64,000 nt of DNA, taken from NCBI GenBank assembly GCA_033816765.1, contig CM066293.1, forward strand, positions 372,001-436,000, in the 5' to 3' direction. The notes under the pieces are model-generated. The model saw only the letters and a program-made list of their open reading frames with translations, made no database searches and was not told where the DNA came from. A program made the translations under genes and the position numbers. Of this stretch, positions 48,644-59,030 are shown one piece after another. This stretch comes from Nothopassalora personata (taxonomy: Eukaryota > Ascomycota > Dothideomycetes > Mycosphaerellales > Mycosphaerellaceae). Position 1 is the first letter of the stretch. Every line of letters starts with the position of its first letter.

Positions 48644-49642
48644 TTAGGCAATCTTACGAGCGAAGATGTTTATCGGGAGGCATGTCCAATCACAAATGTT
48701 GAGGACGCCTATGAGCGCTCCCAAAGATTGAGTCCATGAAGTGTGCTCAGACCCGCCGATTGAACGGCTCGCAGATGAGTCCGAGACAGATCGGTTCACT
48801 TACTCGGCCATCTCTCTCCTCTATTCTCACTCATCTAGCAGAGTAGATCCATCGCTGCCCTCGAATGGGGACGAGTGCATCCAGTGCCAGCATTGCCCAG
48901 CAGTTGGCACTCATATGCTCCTTGTGAAAGTCATACGATTAGAGTTCCAGGACGATTGTAATGCTGTTGCGCGAGCCGCCTCACCCATGGCTTGCGGAGT
49001 ATTGGTACCAAGATCTGTGAGAACGGTAGCATCGATTGTGATGTTGCAATCGTTTCAATGGGACCAGGAAAGGTCCTTGTAGGTCGACGTACGGTAGGAA
49101 CATCAAAGCAGCCCGATGCACTGCCACTCCGCGCGGCTGACGTCCTTGAACGAATCACATCTCCAAACATGAGGTACACTGCAGCAACATCGTACGGTAA
49201 GGGCGAAACCAGATATCGTTCAGGAACCAAAGTTAGGTGATCGGAACTTGTCGCGGATATTCACTGCAAGGTCAAGCGACTGCCTGCGATCTTTTGCTCT
49301 CTGACACATCGCGCACACGACACTTACTACCGCACCAGGCATCACCCGGCACAGTACTCGAGTGCGACCAGAACTCGGACAAGGCGCCAACACAGTCAGC
49401 CTTGCGATTTGCCTTGGAGTGCCGCATTTGGCGCATTACTTTCAGATCGCAAATCAAGTGGCATCATCACAGTGGGGTCGAACAAATCCTTGCGCAATAC
49501 CACACTGTACCTGAGGAAGAAACGAGATCACAGAAACAAAACTTGCAAAAGCATCCCACTTCGTGCGGTGAGATTTCATCCTCCTTGGACTGAACGACCT
49601 CAAAGAGTTGCGGCTAAGGCGCCGCGCATGAAGTAAGACACA
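48644..49642. other. Intergenic, right flank of the Copia insertion
   Basis: About 1 kb to the patatin start codon with no supported gene; short frames on both strands overlap one another. Confidence 0.5.
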
Positions 49643-51604
49643 ATGGAGGACGGAATCAGTATACGCAGAAAGGACACAACGAAAGGACCGCCGCTGCGCA
49701 TCCTTTCGCTCGATGGCGGCGGGGTAAGAGGATATTCGATGCTCATTATACTGCAGGAGCTCATGCATAGAACGTTCGTGGAGATTGAGGGGAGAGCGCC
49801 GAAGAGACACGAGATACCGAAGCCATGCGAGCACTTCGACCTGATAGTGGGAACAGGCACTGGAGGGCTGATTGCGATCATGCTGGGTCGGCTACGGCTC
49901 GACCTGGACACTTGCAAAGATGTGTATGGGCGCATGACTAGGAGAGTCTTCGAGACCAATAAGACGTTCTTGGGCATGCCATACAAGGGTACGATGTTTA
50001 AGGCGAGCAAACTAGAGGAGGCTATTCGAGAAGTGGCACGCGAGCATACTGTGTTCGATGACGAGGGCAACGACACTTTGGCCAATGCGACGCCGATGAC
50101 ACCCAACACTCCCGGCAGTATGGCCTCGTCGCAGCCACAACGGAGTCTAAGTCAAAGCAGCAGGTATAGCTCCATCGGCACGAGTGCGGGCATGGGTCAC
50201 AGGACATTGATGGGCACAGTAGCTCGCGGTAACCCGAATGCACTGCTGTATGACACCAGGGAACATCGGACGAAGACAGCGGTTGCAGCAGTGCTGAAAG
50301 GCACTTCTGTCATTACACTACTGCGATCCTACGACTCGCGAAAAGAGCCAGCGCCTGACGTCAATTGCACGATCTGGCAAGCAGGACGAGCCACATCTGC
50401 GACCCAGATGGCGTTCAAGCCGATACAGATTGGCCAGTCGTGGTATCTGGACGAGGGTGCCGGGAAGTACAATCCAGCACCGTTTGCTCTCGATGAAGCA
50501 GTTCAAAACGAGTGGCCCGGACGAGAAGTTGGCGTATTCGTAAGTATCGGTACTGGCAAGCGACCACCAGGCACAGGCGCAAAGCAGCATGAGTGGTGGG
50601 AGGACTTCATGGGAGGGTCGATGGGCGAGTTCGCCGAAGCAAGAAGGAAGCTGATTTCGAAACTGGAAGGCTGCGAGGAGATCCACAAGTACATGCAACG
50701 AGAGCATCTCGCCGCCCGAGGAGTGAATCCGGAGAACTATTACCGACTCAACGTAGAGGTTGGTGTTGGCGAATTTGGCATGGACGAGTGGAGCCGACTA
50801 TCAGAGATCAGTGCAAGCACTCGATCATACCTGTCAAAGAAGGAAGTGGAAAGCATGAATCAAGGTGCATCAGCAAAGATCGCAAAGATTTTCTTCGCCA
50901 AAGTGCGGCATGATCGTGCGGAAGCCAGAAAGCAAGCAGGCCATGATGGACCCCAGTACAGCAGCATCAGAGAACAGAACCCATGGGAGAGGCCTCTTCC
51001 AAGTGTACCACCACCAATGAACTTCGCAGTCGAGCTTCCAGGCGACGAGGGCTACAGGGCCGGTCGACAACAATACGATCATCGCCCGAGCGTCGCCGAC
51101 CAGAAGTACACAGTACAGCCTGGCGAGCAGCATTACATGCATCGCCCTAGCGTCGCCGATCACAAGTACACCGTTACAGGCGACGGCTATGACAACTCTT
51201 ACCCGAACTCACCTCAACAACGGCCTGTCAACCTGCATAACTCATCGCCACCCCATGTGTCACGAAGTTCTAACGACTATCCCAATTCGTTCCGCTTCTC
51301 TAACGCCTCGACCGCCTACGGTGACGGATCACCTCGACAAAGCCAGGACTTTGTGCAGCAGCAACAACAGCACCCAGAACCACCATCCTCGCCGCCTCCG
51401 ATCCCACCGAAGACGCCTGCAAATGGGGGTCTGCCGTATCCGGATAGCAATGGTCCTGGCTCCATGTCGAGTCCACAAGTACCGCCTATACAGCAGTCGC
51501 AGCCCATGTCGTTCATGAATATGGGCGAGTTGAATAGGCGACTTCCTAGTCCAGGGCCGCCGCCCAGTGTCAATATGGCCAATAAGCCGACGATATCGCA
51601 TTAG
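49643..51604 (+). CDS. Patatin-like phospholipase family protein with altered active site
   Basis: 653 residues, one exon, ATG 49643. Residues ~18-365 are patatin-like: oxyanion-hole DGGGVRG at 24-30, then the nucleophile elbow G70-T-G-T-G74 instead of GxSxG, so Ser is replaced by Thr73. The catalytic Asp region is D270-E-G-A rather than D-G-G/A. Otherwise the fold markers are normal (CKDVYGRMTRRVFETNKT, IWQAGRATSA, GVFVSIGTGKRPPG). A Ser/Thr/Pro-rich insertion interrupts at ~150-195. Residues ~440-653 are Pro/Gln/Ser-rich and disordered, with two copies of HRPSVADxKYTV. The family hydrolyses acyl esters of lipids; with Thr as nucleophile activity is uncertain, though I believe related fungal proteins share it. 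No signal peptide; cytosolic. Confidence 0.85.
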   Translation: MEDGISIRRKDTTKGPPLRILSLDGGGVRGYSMLIILQELMHRTFVEIEGRAPKRHEIPKPCEHFDLIVGTGTGGLIAIMLGRLRLDLDTCKDVYGRMTRRVFETNKTFLGMPYKGTMFKASKLEEAIREVAREHTVFDDEGNDTLANATPMTPNTPGSMASSQPQRSLSQSSRYSSIGTSAGMGHRTLMGTVARGNPNALLYDTREHRTKTAVAAVLKGTSVITLLRSYDSRKEPAPDVNCTIWQAGRATSATQMAFKPIQIGQSWYLDEGAGKYNPAPFALDEAVQNEWPGREVGVFVSIGTGKRPPGTGAKQHEWWEDFMGGSMGEFAEARRKLISKLEGCEEIHKYMQREHLAARGVNPENYYRLNVEVGVGEFGMDEWSRLSEISASTRSYLSKKEVESMNQGASAKIAKIFFAKVRHDRAEARKQAGHDGPQYSSIREQNPWERPLPSVPPPMNFAVELPGDEGYRAGRQQYDHRPSVADQKYTVQPGEQHYMHRPSVADHKYTVTGDGYDNSYPNSPQQRPVNLHNSSPPHVSRSSNDYPNSFRFSNASTAYGDGSPRQSQDFVQQQQQHPEPPSSPPPIPPKTPANGGLPYPDSNGPGSMSSPQVPPIQQSQPMSFMNMGELNRRLPSPGPPPSVNMANKPTISH

Positions 51605-51805
51605 AGCGGAGTTGAGATTGGAGTAGTTTGTGATTCAGTTCGATACCCATGAGCGTTTGCCATAGTTTTAGGCGTGTTGATAGCTTGTCAAGACCTCTGA
51701 GGAATTTCGGATTGGGCAGAAATTGTAGCGTGTGCTTAGTGCGCGGACCTGAGATCTGTGATCAAGCGCTGCTCAAGGTCATCGGATAGACATCCAAGCT
51801 GACAT
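51605..51805. other. Short intergenic gap
   Basis: No feature seen between the patatin stop codon and the kinase relic. Confidence 0.5.
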
Positions 51806-52598
51806 TTGTCGCCATCAAGAAACCTCACATGCACGAAATGCGCTCACATAAAGATGCTCGGTCTTGTTCACTGCGTCACATCTGCTACCCGCCCAGTGGG
51901 CAACAGTGCTCCTTCCCTGACTAACGCCACCCTCCAAAGCAGGGACAAAGTCACCACCCATGAAAGAACATTCCAGCATCAGACCACTCAGAGCTCTCGA
52001 TATCTGCGTTCGACGGAAACACATTCTGCTGGTACCGAGGAAGACAGCGCGAAGGACCAGGCGAGCAATACATTCGAGTGCGCCTACGATCCCAATGACG
52101 GTATCGAGCATTTCGCAGGCTATTGCCTAGGCGGCTACCTTCCAGTCAAGATTGGCGATGAATTGAGCTCATCTCGAGATCGAGTGGTGCACAAGCTGGG
52201 GTCGTAGTACCTATTCTACGATCTGGCTCGCTTACGACAGTAAGACTTCGCGTCATGTCGCTGTCAAAATCGCCCCGTCGCAAGTCGAGTCGCCAGACGA
52301 GGCTGGGATCTTGCGGCTGCTGGAGGAGAAAGCGGAAAGCGCCTTTGGGCATCGAGGAAGCGCTTTTTTGTCGCACTCGCTTGACGCTTTTGAGGTGCGA
52401 GGGCCTGAGATTGAGGGCTGTTGGAGCACACTCAAGTGCACAGTCTTCGGTAAGCTGACCAATTGAGCAGATATCAATGCTAAGAGTCGTTCCGAGGAGT
52501 GAATTACTGCTCAGCAGGTTCTGGAGTCGAACTGGATGATGCGGTGGGCGGAGCCTCCGATCAGGATGGTTGAAGCGGCGAGCTAGAATCATCTTTCA
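51806..52598 (+). pseudogene. SRPK-like protein kinase pseudogene, 5' lobe only
   Basis: The first frame ends GYCLGGYLPVKIGDEL, then VVHKLGS and a stop at 52207. That is the linker and glycine-loop start of SR-protein kinases (family pattern YxPGGYHPVxxGDxL...VxKLGxGxxSTVWLA). The kinase continues in another frame as STYSTIWLAYDSKTSRHVAV, then KIAPSQVESPDEAGILRLLE with the VAVK lysine, to about 52460. A further scrap near 52470 reads ADINAK, like the D-I-N-x-K catalytic-loop region of fungal SRPKs. The frameshift lies within the glycine loop near 52200; hundreds of residues of the kinase core are missing and no start codon is seen. An extensively deleted pseudogene. Confidence 0.65.
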
Positions 52599-53770
52599 TG
52601 CCTTGAAGAGCTGCATGAAGCGACTCCGTCTCTTACAAAATGCACATAAGATTGCATTGAAACGATGGATGATAGCTGAGCGCACATTTCATTGTCGCTA
52701 CAGGGTAGTGATCTATAGGCTGGGCGACTCCAGGATTACCAACATCATTACACATATGCATGATGCTGCTTCGACATTTTAGCTTATGAGTAAATACAAT
52801 ATCACACTTCGAGTCAGATCAATCTGTCCGAACACAATGCAATGTCGTGCACGCACATGTGAACGCCAAGAATCTTCGCCACCAAAAGTTTCCGGCCACC
52901 CTTGTAAGCCGAAGGACAATACGTCGACGAAGTCCTACATTTCCGCCACGACACATTCGAACTCGCAAAAAAACAATGGCAAAAAGGAAACCTAGCACGT
53001 TATGTACTAGGGTTCCTTCAAGGTCACAACTTGATTGATATATTCAATCAAGTTCACCCATTCGATCGAATCAACAACCAACCTCACACGACCGACCCCA
53101 AGACTTACGAGCTCGGAATACAATCAATATTTCCTGATGGAGGCTTCGTCAATTTGATCTCGCATTTCTGCGAGTAGCACCGGTGAGGCTCGGTGTAATC
53201 AAATTTTTAGGCACTCTCCATCCAATATCTGAAGGGTGGTGGGAATTGCGCGGTCTGCTTTTGATTGAGACAATCTTGCGGACTTTTGCACCACCACAAG
53301 GCTTGCTTGTGATTGGCTTGATTGGTTGTTGATGCCGGTAAGGAAATGCCCGCCGTATATGAAGGTGCATTGTGGGAGGACCCGTGCTGGACTTTGGAGG
53401 AGGCGCAATCTTTGCTGGCAGTGCGCGAAGGTCGCTAGGATTTGGTGCCTGTCGAGTCATAGAGGTGTTTGTCGAGTGATGGTAGAGCACATGGCAAGGA
53501 AGCAACTCCAATGCATGGTCAGTATGGTCAGTGTGGAGAGAGCCGCAATCTCAGGAGACATGTTGAGTGGTGGAGGCATCATGAGCAGGGCTCATGTTGC
53601 GTCCTGGGCGCATTACACGCGAGCCGCAAGTCCGCACAATCATAGCATATACCTTGATACTCGAGGCAGGTCATCTGCTATACTGCCCTAACGCGCCAAT
53701 TCATCACTCATATTCACCTCCGCCTTGTCAGTTCTCGGACAAGCTGTGCAGATCATCATTCTATTTCTCG
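52599..53770. other. Intergenic, about 1.2 kb
   Basis: No supported gene. AT-rich around 52.6-53.1 kb; contains a perfect hairpin at 53028-53054. Confidence 0.5.
53028..53054. repeat. Perfect 11-bp inverted repeat, 5-nt loop
   Basis: AACTTGATTGA, loop TATAT, then its exact reverse complement. Just upstream (about 52986-53015) is a weaker hairpin GGAAACCTAG...CTAGGGTTCC. Function unknown. Confidence 0.8.
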
Positions 53771-54295
53771 TCACAACTTAGCATCCCCCTTAATGACATC
53801 CCTCAGAAGCGTCAACGCCTCGACCGCAAACGTCACCATATTCCCCACCCGATCCCCTCCTAAGCCGGTACTCAGCTCTTTCACGAAGGTGCCTCTCTCA
53901 CAGTCCACAGCCAGCGCCACATACCCCGGCGTCCTGTTGGGAGTATTCCCACCCGTCGGTCCTGCCGTTCCACTCTCACTGAGAGTATAGGTACTCTCCA
54001 GGTCCTTCCTCACGTGCTTCGCGAGGCCTGAGACGATGTCGGTGGTGGGGCCGCGGTAGTTCTGGATGGACTCTTGGGTCCAGCCGGCGTAAGCGATGCG
54101 CGATGGGAGCGTGTAGAGCGTCAGGCCGCCTTTGTAGTAGGAGGAAGCGCCTGGGGCAGAGAGAAGTGAGGAGGAGATCAGGCCGCCGGCGGCAGTTTCG
54201 GCGATGGAGATGGTTTCGTGGCGGGACTTGAGGAGGGTTGTGACTTCGTCGAGGATCTGTTTCAGCTCTGCGGGAGGAAAGTTGGGTGTCGTCAT
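53771..54295 (-). CDS. CinA C-terminal domain protein (nicotinamide-nucleotide amidase-like)
   Basis: 174 residues from ATG 54293-54295 (MTTPNFPPAELKQ); the frame extends upstream without an ATG. The whole protein is a CinA/PncC domain: ISIAETAAGGLISSSLLSAP (family S-x-A-E-S-x-T-G-G, with T-A-A here), SSYYKGGLTLYTLPSR, SESGTAGPTGGNTPNRTPG and the end VGNMVTFAVEALTLLRDVI. Bacterial PncC deamidates nicotinamide mononucleotide; fungal stand-alone versions exist with unproven activity. The replaced Ser/Thr-Gly positions in the AETAAGG motif could affect catalysis. No targeting signal in this model. There is no neighbour of related function. Confidence 0.88.
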   Translation of the reverse strand: MTTPNFPPAELKQILDEVTTLLKSRHETISIAETAAGGLISSSLLSAPGASSYYKGGLTLYTLPSRIAYAGWTQESIQNYRGPTTDIVSGLAKHVRKDLESTYTLSESGTAGPTGGNTPNRTPGYVALAVDCERGTFVKELSTGLGGDRVGNMVTFAVEALTLLRDVIKGDAKL

Positions 54296-55516
54296 GGTGG
54301 TCGCTGTTCTGGTGAGTGGTGGAAGTGAGGGTTGTTCGCTGGTAGCTCTTTTGTGCGTTGGGGAGGAGGGTTGTGGCAGTGGTGATGGAGAAGATCCGAG
54401 ATGGATGTGGCACTGACGGTGATGCTGCTCCGAGGCAGGCACGGCTTACCAATGCAGCCTTCATAAGGCTGTCACCGAAGATGATCGATATCATCATTGT
54501 GCGCTCTGTCACTGAGGACCTCCTTCATCTTTGCTGCGGACATAGCATACCGGTCAATGACCACGGCGCAAGACCGAGCTGTTCATCGTATAGGTCTTGT
54601 TTCAGAGACCACGATGTCTGGTATCGATAGCACTATTCCGGCATTGACTGCGGTAAATGCCAATGGCCTTCAGTCTGTTACTATAGCCTATGCTAGTAGT
54701 CGATTAGAGGTAGGAAGTATCTTCGAGGATAGCAATATTAAGAGTGCGTTGCTTTATCGCACTGCTAGAATTATTATAATAAGGGAAGATGTCTTCTATA
54801 CACCAGAATGCAGTCATGGCCACCCCTCGTGTATGGACCGTCGGCGAGCATGTCTGCGATGTTGTGACCAAGTACTTCGCCTTCTATTGCTTCTGTCATT
54901 TCGGATAGCCGCCAAGTCGAATGATGGCCACCGCAGAGACTGTCACGTGACCATTGCCAACGCTGACAATATTGAAAGATCCATTGACTTGATTCACGAC
55001 CATGACGAGACATTCGAGGAGTGGCAGACCACCTGGTAACTATCCAGCTTGAAATCCATGCTCTCTGACGATCTGACCAGGCGCAGCGAGGATGACGAGG
55101 CTCGTAAGGTCATTTCTCACTAGGTAGGCAATATTTTGTGGGAGGGTGCATGGTAATTGCTGATTATTCTAGAGTTGGCTTCCCCATGGACGCTAGACTA
55201 GGTAGTATTGACATGATCTACTCTCAACAGACAACGGATCTTTCCATGTTCATGAAATTCTCCCTTCAGTCAACAACCTTCGAAATGGCTGGTTGAGAGC
55301 TGACGAATGTTTGAAGATGGGGTAGGTAGTCCTCAAAACAACCCCATGTCCTCTGATTGTCCTCACCAGGAGACAGAGCCTTTACAATAAGTCCGCACAT
55401 CTTTCCGCACTCCTCATCCTTCACACGACCAAGACTACCAAGCAGACACAAGATCCCACAACGATCAACGCAACATAATCCCCACTCAAGCACATCAGGA
55501 ACAGGCTTGACACTGA
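54296..55516. other. Intergenic, about 1.2 kb
   Basis: The open frame at 54497-55039 has no ATG near its 5' end and no motif, and part of it (about 54690-54790) is AT-rich simple sequence. No gene called. Confidence 0.5.
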
Positions 55517-56935
55517 ATGGGAATTTCAAAGACACAGACCAATCACAATCTGAATACCAACATGGCCTTCACGTCGACATTCCACGCTTTCCAGGACGGC
55601 ATGATCTTTACCGTCGCCCTTGGACTGCTTCTCGTCTTCCTCCTCCAACACAGCGACCTCCCTGTCAGGCTAAGATGGGTTGAGACGGACGCACCATTCA
55701 AGGAGGCGTCCTGCTGGCAAAAGCAGCGAGAGGTGAACTCTTACTGGACAATCGCTCTCGCAGCATTCGAAAAGGCGGTCCACGATCTCAAGGAGGCGAC
55801 CAAATCCGATAAGGACGAGGAAGTGGACAAGGTTGAGCTCAACCTTAGCAGGCTTAGCCACCTTGATGAGAATCCTTCCGTGTATCGTAACTTGAAGGAC
55901 AGGACAGAGATACAGGTGAAGAAGCTTGCGGGTGAAATCAGGCGGGATTTTAGAGAAGGTTCTCAACTTGCCGGCGACGAGACTGGAGAGCTGAACGACG
56001 GAGATAATGCTAATGTGGAGAGCGCCCTCCACAATAGCGATGAAGAGAACAAGACCAACATCACCGAGGCCGAAGCCAACCAGAACGATCCCACCACCCA
56101 AACCCCTCGCCACCACGACCCCGCCGCACAAGACCTCTCCCTTGCCACCATCCGCCTCAGCACCCTCCGAGACCGCTACGCCACCGACCTCACCTCAATC
56201 CAAACCTCCCTCAACCAAGCCACGCTCCACCACAAGCTCAAAATGACCCAATACAACATCACCCCCGGCCTCCTCGCCCACGAACGCGAAAGCGAAAGCG
56301 ACGACCTCACCTTCGACCTCCCCGACCTCATCCACGAAGACCTCGACGTCGTGTCCCGCAATCTGTCCGCGATGATCGAGGAGAAGCGCAAGGATGCAGC
56401 CAAGTCCATCGCGAGGATGCACGCGGTGGAGCGCCGGAGCGCGGAGATTCTTGCGCGGCTTGATGGGCTGAAGCGAGGGGAGGCTGAAGTCTTGGATCCT
56501 GTGCGGGAGCCACGGCCACGGCCATGTGATGGGGAGGAACGGGGCGCGGCCCGGAGGGATTGGCAGAAGAAGAAGAAGAAGAGCGTTGTGGACTTCTTCT
56601 TTGGGGGGTTGTGCGGGACGAGGAAAGGAGCCGTTGTGAGGGTTCCTTGTAAGGCGGCGCTGGGAGAGGGAGAGCGTGTCTTTGGAATTGATGAGGCGGT
56701 TGTTGCTGGAGTTGTGGGAGAGCGGGGAGAGGATTTGGTTGCGCCGGTAGTGGATGAAAGGGTTGAGCTGGACGTAGGCCGGCAAGAGTCTTCCGCGGTT
56801 CAGAGCAGGCAGCCCGGCAATGTGCTGCGAGAGCAAGAGGGTGTCTTCAGGGTGGAGGATGAAGTTGGCACGCGCTCAGACTCGGATTTCGAGATGGTGG
56901 ATTTTGAGAATGATGGGGAATTGTGTTTGGTTTAG
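55517..56935 (+). CDS. Uncharacterised single-pass membrane protein
   Basis: 472 residues; the more natural start may be the second Met (MAFTSTFHAFQDG, 55562), which places one transmembrane helix (MIFTVALGLLLVFLL) close to the N-terminus as a signal anchor. The rest is soluble, helical and highly charged: EKAVHDLKEATKSDKDEEVD (~85-105), an acidic Asn/Thr-rich linker (~150-210), a coiled region DVVSRNLSAMIEEKRKDAAK (~290-310), a Lys cluster QKKKKKS near 360 and an acidic tail SDSDFEMVDFENDGELCLV. No family recognised. A continuous long frame in a coding-biased region makes it likely real. Confidence 0.65.
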   Translation: MGISKTQTNHNLNTNMAFTSTFHAFQDGMIFTVALGLLLVFLLQHSDLPVRLRWVETDAPFKEASCWQKQREVNSYWTIALAAFEKAVHDLKEATKSDKDEEVDKVELNLSRLSHLDENPSVYRNLKDRTEIQVKKLAGEIRRDFREGSQLAGDETGELNDGDNANVESALHNSDEENKTNITEAEANQNDPTTQTPRHHDPAAQDLSLATIRLSTLRDRYATDLTSIQTSLNQATLHHKLKMTQYNITPGLLAHERESESDDLTFDLPDLIHEDLDVVSRNLSAMIEEKRKDAAKSIARMHAVERRSAEILARLDGLKRGEAEVLDPVREPRPRPCDGEERGAARRDWQKKKKKSVVDFFFGGLCGTRKGAVVRVPCKAALGEGERVFGIDEAVVAGVVGERGEDLVAPVVDERVELDVGRQESSAVQSRQPGNVLREQEGVFRVEDEVGTRSDSDFEMVDFENDGELCLV

Positions 56936-57058
56936 TTGCGAATTTTCTGCGCGTAGAGCTAGAGAACAGCGGAAAAGGCAGAGCAATGTTGGCGTATGAG
57001 AATGACAGGAAAATTTTCAGTTTCCACCCATCGTGCCCATTCCTGAACTCATAACCTT

Positions 57059-57082
57059 CCCCCCCCCCCCCCCCCCCCCCCC
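57059..57082. repeat. Poly-C tract (about C24)
   Basis: A run of about 24 C, 16 bp beyond the stop codon of the minus-strand FAD monooxygenase, hence poly-G downstream of that gene in its sense strand. Confidence 0.9.
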
Positions 57083-57098
57083 GCGGACTTCTGATCAC

Positions 57099-58618
57099 TC
57101 ACGCCATCACTCCCTCCTCCTCCTTCCCACTAGCCCTCAACCCACACCTCACCAAGCCACTCCTCTCCCTCTCCCCAAAGCTGTGCACCATGCGCGAATT
57201 CTCCGCACTACCCTTTACCTCCCTCCCACCCCGTTCCTTCATCTCTGCTTCGTAAGCATTAATAGCGGCGCGCCTTGTCTGGGTTCCCTCGCCCTTTGCG
57301 AACTCTGCATCCTGCCAGCATTTTGCTGCTGCGCGGCAGAGCTCAAGCGCGTCTTGGAGCGCGTTGTTGAGACCTTGTCCGCGCTGAAAAGACATGGGGT
57401 GTGCGGCGTCGCCGGCGAGGGTGACCTGTGGAGGAAAGGGGGTTAGTGGGTCTCGACAGGGTGGATGTATCGAACCTGTGGTCGACGTACCCGTCCGAAT
57501 TGATTATCCCAAGCATGATGCGGAAGACTTGGATCCCAATCTTGGATGCTGGTGTTCGACACTTCGGTCGAGTCGTCTGGCATCCACTCGTAGATGCTCT
57601 TCCATGGGTCACAGAAAGTCTTGGCCAGCTCCTTTTGGTGCTGGAGAAGCTGCTTGGAGTCCCATGTGTCGTGATCCGGCGGTGCGGGATACGAGATGTA
57701 GTGGATGAAGGTCCAATTCTCGGGATGGTCTTGGTCTTCCGCATCGTGAACACTCAGCCAGGCGACTTTGCCGTCGGGGTGCAGGGAGAGCTGTTGGATT
57801 GGGTGGAAGGGTGGTGAGCGGAGCCACTGTTGCGCACAGATTAGTTAGAGCTTCAGCGATGTAGTGCTAGTGGAACAGCCGCCTGTGGATAGGGTCAAGC
57901 AAAAGGTGCATGGCACGCATATGTCGGCAGTCGCAATTTCACACGCGTCCTCTTCACTACATACCTTGGCTCGCTCAGCTGTGTGCTTCGAGTAGCACAT
58001 AGCAGTCGCCAAACCCAGTGGCTTAAGCTGAGCTGCCTCACCGCCTACAAGATTCCGGCGAACCAACGACTTTGCACCGTCACAGCCGATGAGCAAGCGG
58101 CCAGTGTTTTGCGTTCCATCTGTGAAGCGGGCAGCTACTGTGCGGTAGCCGCCGGTCAGCTACCAAAAGAAATTAGCTGCCTTCCGAGACCACCTGGCCA
58201 TGGACATTCTAACCTCGATCTTATGCAGCTCCTTGCCAAATCGAATATCAAGGCCCTCAGCAAGCAACTTCCTCAGCTTATCCCTCCTGAGACGATAGCA
58301 CTTGCTCGACGCCAGCACTTTGATCAATTTGCCACTAGATCCATCGAATATCGGGACGCCATAGTTCTCTTCCACCTGTGGAATATGCGGGTCGACCTGA
58401 GTCGTCTCAAGTCGAGCGAAAATCTCCTCCGGCAACAACTCCTTCAACGAGTCAAGGCCCCAATGGATCCCAAATCCCCAGTCCCTCCTGGTCTCGAGAC
58501 TGTCGTGCTTCTCATACACCATGCAGGGTATACCCGCTTTCTTCAAACCTTGTGCAAGAGCGAGACCAGTAGCTCCGGCTCCGATGATGAGGACTTTATT
58601 GACTTTTTCAGTCTCCAT
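57099..58618 (-). CDS. FAD-dependent monooxygenase (PHBH-type)
   Basis: Four exons on the minus strand: 58214-58618, 57965-58159, 57491-57826 and 57099-57425 (introns of 54, 138 and 65 nt). The product is 420 residues from METEKVNKV (ATG 58616-58618). The Rossmann motif is G13-A-G-A-T-G18 (VLIIGAGATGLALAQGL). The middle exon has the second FAD element GRLLIGCDGAKSLVRR. The last exon has the GD motif VTLAGDAAHPMSFQRGQGLN. This order is that of aromatic-ring hydroxylases and related secondary-metabolism monooxygenases. The substrate is unknown and no pathway genes neighbour it. The 138-nt intron is longer than others in the window. All exon junctions keep phase, which supports the model. Confidence 0.88.
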
Positions 58619-59030
58619 TTTGATCTGGTTGCGAAGTTTGTCCATCTCGAAGCGCTGGCGGTTTGTCTGGACCATTTTCTCAGTAAGGTCAGGGTCGCCT
58701 TCGCTCCCTGGGACTTGAAGGCAGTGCAGATGCTCTGAGAATACGTTCGGCCCGTCTCGAGCTTTCAAGCTGAGGTATAAGAATGGTAGGTTTGTGTGAG
58801 TGGTCATAGCTTACCCTAGTCCTTTGCGTAACACTGGGAATTCCGTGCCGGTGTTCCACCCGATGAGATCGCCGATCGTATGTGGGTGTCAGGTTGCGTT
58901 GTGCGTGGAGACCGCAAGGAAGCGAAGTTGTTGTTTTGTTGGGGTGTGAAGAAGAACAACACTGCTGCGAGACTGCGCTAGAGTGTGGTGAGAGCCCGTG
59001 CGATTTCACATGTGCTGGCAGGTTGCCTCT
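58619..59030. other. Intergenic, about 400 bp
   Basis: Upstream region of the FAD monooxygenase and 3' flank of COG4; nothing else seen. Confidence 0.5.

Noticed and set aside
52146..52592. 148-codon minus-strand frame
   Set aside because: Antisense of the kinase relic, whose plus-strand motifs are clear.
54497..55039. 180-codon plus-strand frame
   Set aside because: No ATG near the start, AT-rich simple sequence in the middle, no motif.
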